A DNA stretch of 64,000 nucleotides. Origin: Thermoleophilaceae bacterium. GTDB lineage: Bacteria > Actinomycetota > Thermoleophilia > Solirubrobacterales > Thermoleophilaceae. The position numbers were made by a program, and so were the translations under genes. Position 1 is the stretch's first letter, and each line of letters opens with the position of its first letter. The stretch is taken from the NCBI GenBank assembly GCA_040901445.1, contig JBBDYQ010000015.1:248001-312000 (forward strand), read 5' to 3'. Shown here piece after piece: positions 61,050 to 64,000 of the stretch. The notes beneath the pieces were generated by a model. It saw only the letters and a program-made list of their open reading frames with translations. It was not told the origin of the DNA and did not search any database.

Positions 61050-61095
61050 GGCGGAGCGGACGGTACCAGCACCCGTCGCGAGTAGGCTCCGGCCC

Positions 61096-62025
61096 GTGCT
61101 CGCCAGCATCATCGTCCCGGCCCACGACGCCGCGACCACCCTGCCGCGCACGCTCGCGGGCCTGGCCGCGCAGGAGGTGGACGGCGAGTTCGAGGTGATC
61201 GTGGTCGATGACGGCTCGAGCGACCGGACGGGCGCGCTGGCGGAGGAGGCGGGCGTGCACGTGGTGCGCCACGAACGGCCGCTGGGGCCGGGGGCATCGC
61301 GCAACGCCGGCGTGGCCGCGGCGGGCAGCGGCGTGCTCGCCTTCACCGACGCGGACTGCGCCCCCACGCCACGCTGGCTGGCCGCTGGGCTGGCGGCGCT
61401 GGGCGACTCCGGACTCGTGCAGGGCCGCGTCGAGCCGCGGCCCGACGTGCCGTGCGGCCCGTACGACAAGACGCTGTGGGTGACCAGCGCCTGGGGGCTG
61501 TTCGAGTCCGCCAACCTGTTCGTGCGGCGAGAGGTGTTCGAGAGCGTCGGCGGCTTCGACGACGGCCTCCTCGAGCTGGCCGGCGCCCACTTCGGCGAGG
61601 ACGTGGTGTTCGGCTGGCGGGCGCGGCGGGCCGGGGTCGCCACGGGCTTCAGCGAGGAGGCCCTCGTCCATCACGAGGTGTTCCCGCGCAGCGCAGCCGA
61701 GTTCGTGCGCGAGCGGCGGCGCAACGCGCTCTTCGCCGCGCTGGTGCGCGAGGTGCCCGAGCTGCGCGAGGCTTTCTTCTACAGGCGCTGGTTCCTGAGC
61801 GAGCGCAGCGCGCGCTTCGCACTGGCGGCCGCCGGCGCGCTGGCCGGCGCCGCCACCAGGCGGCCCGCCATTGCCGCGGCGGCCGCCCTCCCCTACGCGC
61901 AGATCGTGCGGCGCGAGCTGCGCGGCTACGGCCCGCGCGGCGCCGTCGCGCGGATCGCCGCCGACGGCGTGGGCTTCGCCGCGCTCGTGCGGGGCAGCGT
62001 GCGTGCCCGGCGGATCGTGCTCTGA
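61096..62025 (+). CDS. GT2 family glycosyltransferase
   Basis: A GTG at 61096 gives 309 residues starting VLASIIVPAHDAATTLPRTL. The GT-A motifs FEVIVVDDGSSDRTGALAEE and FTDADCAPTPRW, and the acceptor-side GEDVVFGWRARRAG are present. There are no long membrane segments apart from a mildly hydrophobic Ala-rich stretch near the end. It transfers a sugar to a glycan or lipid acceptor; donor and acceptor are unknown. Confidence 0.88.
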   Translation: MLASIIVPAHDAATTLPRTLAGLAAQEVDGEFEVIVVDDGSSDRTGALAEEAGVHVVRHERPLGPGASRNAGVAAAGSGVLAFTDADCAPTPRWLAAGLAALGDSGLVQGRVEPRPDVPCGPYDKTLWVTSAWGLFESANLFVRREVFESVGGFDDGLLELAGAHFGEDVVFGWRARRAGVATGFSEEALVHHEVFPRSAAEFVRERRRNALFAALVREVPELREAFFYRRWFLSERSARFALAAAGALAGAATRRPAIAAAAALPYAQIVRRELRGYGPRGAVARIAADGVGFAALVRGSVRARRIVL

Positions 62026-62036
62026 GCGCGGCTCAG
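62022..62036. terminator. Small hairpin enclosing two convergent stop codons
   Basis: CTGAGC-GCG-GCTCAG forms a perfect 6-bp stem with a 3-base loop. The GT2 stop TGA (62023-62025) is in the left arm and the glycoside hydrolase stop (62033-62035, minus) in the right arm. It is weak as a terminator by itself but has the same plan as the hairpin at 23339. Confidence 0.4.
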
Positions 62037-63283
62037 CAACCGGCGGGAGCGTTCCCGGCCCGGGCGGCGAACCCGCAGTACACCGGCTTGGGACTCCAAT
62101 CTTCGCGGAGAAAGCCGAAGCCGTACTGATAGTGACCCGGTTCGTTGTACGGCCGCTCGGGGGTCGGCGAGTCCCGGAGGGTGTGGAACAGGACGGCGCC
62201 CACGTCCGGCATCGTCACGAGCCGGTTGTAGGCGCGACGGGCCGCGTCGGCCTGATCCTCCATCGACACCCTGTGCTCTCGTCCGCCCGAGGTCGTCCAG
62301 CCGATCTCCGTGATCCAGATCGGGTCGCTGTCGCCGTGACGGGTGCGCAACGTGCGCGCCTCATGCAGGGCGCGGGCGAACCACGAGCCCTCGCCGAGTC
62401 TCGTGCGGCTGCCCGAATAGACGTGGAGATTGCCGATGTCCCAGCAGTCGTCTCCGCCGGCTCGATAGACGCCGTCCACATACGTCATGTACGCGCGGCG
62501 CGCCCAACCCGCCGCGATCACCGCATCGTCGTTCACCGACTTCGACCCGCGGTACGCCGCGCACTGGATCCTCGCGAAATGGCCGGGAGAGGCAGCGAAT
62601 GCACGCGTGCCCCGGAAGAAGGGATGGTCCCAGTACAGGTTCGGCTCGTTCCACGGCTCGATGAGCGCGCGGGGCCAGCGCTGCTTCACGGCCCGCACGA
62701 ACGTCTCGTACTCGTCCAGGAACGGCCAGTCCGGCACGAGCTGCGCCGAGGAGTTGGCCATGCCGTGGCAGAAGATGTCGAGCAGCGCGCAGTTCCGGTA
62801 GCGGGATGCCCACACGGGCGCCCAGAACGTGACGAACACCGGCGTGATCCCGCGCTCGAGCGCTTCCGCGTAGACGGTGTCGAGCAGCTCCACCTGGTTC
62901 CCGGGCCCAGGCTCGGGAACCGGGGGGTCGTCGGGTGAGCGCTGAAGCGAGCGCCACGGCAGCGCCATCCGGTGCAGGGTGGCGCCCGCGCGCCGGGCGT
63001 GACCGAGCTCCTCCTCCGGCGAGGCGGACCCGACAAGGGCCAACGAGGAGTTGAAGCCGAAGCCCTTGCCGGGGCCGGGCACCGGCTGGTCGGGCTCCTC
63101 CTGGCCCCCGGGGTCCGGCGCGGAGGGGCCTGATGGGCATACCGGCGACAGCAGCCCCGGCAACAGCCCGCCGCAGGAGGCCTGGGCCGCCCCCGCGAAG
63201 GCGAGCGAGACGAGTGCCGCAGCCAGCGTCGCAGCGGCCCTCGCCGCGCTCATCGATTCACGTCTGCCGCAATTCAAGCTCAT
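62033..63283 (-). CDS. Secreted glycoside hydrolase (GH5/GH39-like, clan GH-A)
   Basis: The ATG at 63283 follows GGAAGG and gives 416 residues. A signal peptide (AARAAATLAAALVSLAFAGA, cleavage near AQA-S) is followed by a Pro/Gly-rich linker (residues 50-72). The TIM-barrel catalytic domain has the acid/base Glu213 in EPWNEPN and the nucleophile Glu326 in WITEIGW. Six or more Cys after the signal (CALLDIFC, CAAYRG, DDCWD) fit an exported disulfide-bonded enzyme. It would cleave a polysaccharide outside the cell; the substrate is unknown. Confidence 0.85.
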   Translation of the reverse strand: MSLNCGRRESMSAARAAATLAAALVSLAFAGAAQASCGGLLPGLLSPVCPSGPSAPDPGGQEEPDQPVPGPGKGFGFNSSLALVGSASPEEELGHARRAGATLHRMALPWRSLQRSPDDPPVPEPGPGNQVELLDTVYAEALERGITPVFVTFWAPVWASRYRNCALLDIFCHGMANSSAQLVPDWPFLDEYETFVRAVKQRWPRALIEPWNEPNLYWDHPFFRGTRAFAASPGHFARIQCAAYRGSKSVNDDAVIAAGWARRAYMTYVDGVYRAGGDDCWDIGNLHVYSGSRTRLGEGSWFARALHEARTLRTRHGDSDPIWITEIGWTTSGGREHRVSMEDQADAARRAYNRLVTMPDVGAVLFHTLRDSPTPERPYNEPGHYQYGFGFLREDWSPKPVYCGFAARAGNAPAGC

Positions 63284-63309
63284 GGGGTCCTTCCCACTGG
63301 ATATCGCCG

Positions 63310-64000
63310 CTAATCGGGTCTCAGGCGTCCGAGGAGCTTCCCGCGACCTGTTCGCGGGAAGCGACCGCGCTGCTCGTCCACCAGCCGCTCCAGGTATCCC
63401 TCGAGCTCGTCGGGGTCGACGAACACGCGCTCGCCGACCTCGAATGCGCCCTCCCACCACAGGCTCTCCACCCTCTCCTCCGGGGAGAGAGCCGCCCAGA
63501 ACGCTCGCGGCAGGCGGAAGCTCTCGCGCCCGTGGAGGATGTGGTGCTTGAAGACGAACTGCACGCGGCCGCCGGCGATCTCGGTGAGCCAGTGATGGTG
63601 CCCCCACCCGACCCAGGGACCCTGGATGCCGTAGGACTGCTCCTCCAGCCGGGACGGCACCTCGATGTAGCCCGCCCTGGCCACCCGCTGCAGCTCACGG
63701 CAGACCCACACCGGGTCGCGCACGTCCTCGAGGGTGTGCGAGCAGACCGCGAAGTCGAACTGGTCGTCGGAGAACGGCCACGGGGAGTGGTCGCAGATGT
63801 CGCGCTGGACCCACGTGTCGGCCCCGAAGCGCTCCTCCTCCGCGTCAGACTCGCGGTCGTAGCCGTACAGGCCGCGGGTCTCGTATGGCAGCAGGTCGAG
63901 GACCCAGTCCGCCCGCGGGAAGGGCTTGGCCCAGCCGCCCACATCCAGGACGACCTCCGAGTCGGTCAGGCGCTCGAGGATCCGGCGCCGGCTGGACGCG
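63310..64000 (-). CDS. SAM-dependent methyltransferase, 5' end beyond the window
   Basis: The frame is open from the right window edge to the stop at 63310. Visible sequence includes ILERLTDSEVVLDVGGWAKP (SAM motif I) and FDFAVCSHTLEDVRDPVWVC (motif IV region). The C-terminal part has several aromatic stretches (QGPWVGWGHHHWLTEIAGG). The start codon lies outside. It is 26 bases upstream of the glycoside hydrolase start on the same strand, so they may be cotranscribed. Confidence 0.8.
   Translation of the reverse strand, partial: ASSRRRILERLTDSEVVLDVGGWAKPFPRADWVLDLLPYETRGLYGYDRESDAEEERFGADTWVQRDICDHSPWPFSDDQFDFAVCSHTLEDVRDPVWVCRELQRVARAGYIEVPSRLEEQSYGIQGPWVGWGHHHWLTEIAGGRVQFVFKHHILHGRESFRLPRAFWAALSPEERVESLWWEGAFEVGERVFVDPDELEGYLERLVDEQRGRFPRTGRGKLLGRLRPD

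Noticed and set aside
1-64000. CRISPR arrays or replication/partition genes
   Set aside because: No regularly spaced repeats, cas genes, parAB or rep genes were seen; the window looks chromosomal.

Overview
Organism and setting. The window is uniformly GC-rich, uses GTG starts and ATGA/GTGA stop-start overlaps heavily, and carries a Mce-type lipid import operon, F420/luciferase-type oxidoreductases, IpdAB-like CoA-transferases and a HsaEFG-type meta-cleavage tail. Together these point to an actinobacterium. A deep-branching soil lineage such as the Thermoleophilia/Solirubrobacterales is my guess, but nothing here proves the order.

Layout. 1-29 kb is a dense catabolic region: thiolase, HMG-CoA-synthase/DUF35 fusion and two MaoC-type hydratases (minus); aldehyde dehydrogenase and P450 (plus); two FAD oxidoreductases, a VOC protein, an acyl-CoA dehydrogenase, a USP and an ATC-hydrolase-like protein (minus); an IclR regulator; hydratase, acylating dehydrogenase and aldolase (dmpE/F/G, minus); a TetR regulator (plus); two tandem IpdAB-like pairs with an LLM oxidoreductase (minus); an acyl-CoA ligase and a frameshifted FAD enzyme (plus); then SCP2, a class II aldolase/meta-cleavage hydrolase fusion, Rieske dioxygenase beta subunit, SDR, Rieske alpha subunit and extradiol dioxygenase (minus). 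Read as a pathway: a CoA ligase, P450 and beta-oxidation-type enzymes shorten a side chain; the Rieske dioxygenase, SDR, extradiol dioxygenase and hydrolase open an aromatic ring; dmpE/G/F turn the resulting dienoate into pyruvate and acyl-CoA; IpdAB-like enzymes handle a remaining ring or keto-acyl-CoA. The substrate is probably a steroid-, terpenoid- or polycyclic aromatic-like lipid (inference).

29-38 kb is a scarred region: an SDR, a truncated dehydrogenase facing a TetR remnant, a TetR gene, a membrane protein cut by an IS110 fragment, a frameshifted IpdB copy plus an intact FAD enzyme, IS982-like and IS21 fragments, two damaged tyrosine recombinases and an acyl-CoA dehydrogenase remnant. 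38-41 kb has an AveC-like membrane protein and two tandem paralogous membrane proteins. 41.4-51.6 kb is a complete yrbEA-yrbEB-mceA-F operon (minus).

51.8-53.7 kb is a small island: two identical 52-bp copies of the 3' half of a tRNA-Phe flank a winged-helix/AbiEii-like nucleotidyltransferase pair. 53.7-64 kb is a cell-envelope/glycan region: DedA, five methyltransferases, two GT2 glycosyltransferases, a UPF0104 flippase-like protein, an FAD amine-oxidase-like protein and a secreted glycoside hydrolase.

Regulation. A 20-bp near-palindrome (consensus AACCAAYCGATYGGTWGGTT) recurs at about 9.1, 11.3, 20.1 and 51.8 kb. It lies directly upstream of three catabolic transcription units and of the mce operon, which suggests one TetR-type regulon coupling uptake with catabolism. 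Single-base indels break one member of each of three duplicated gene pairs, while the single-copy catabolic and mce genes read open throughout.
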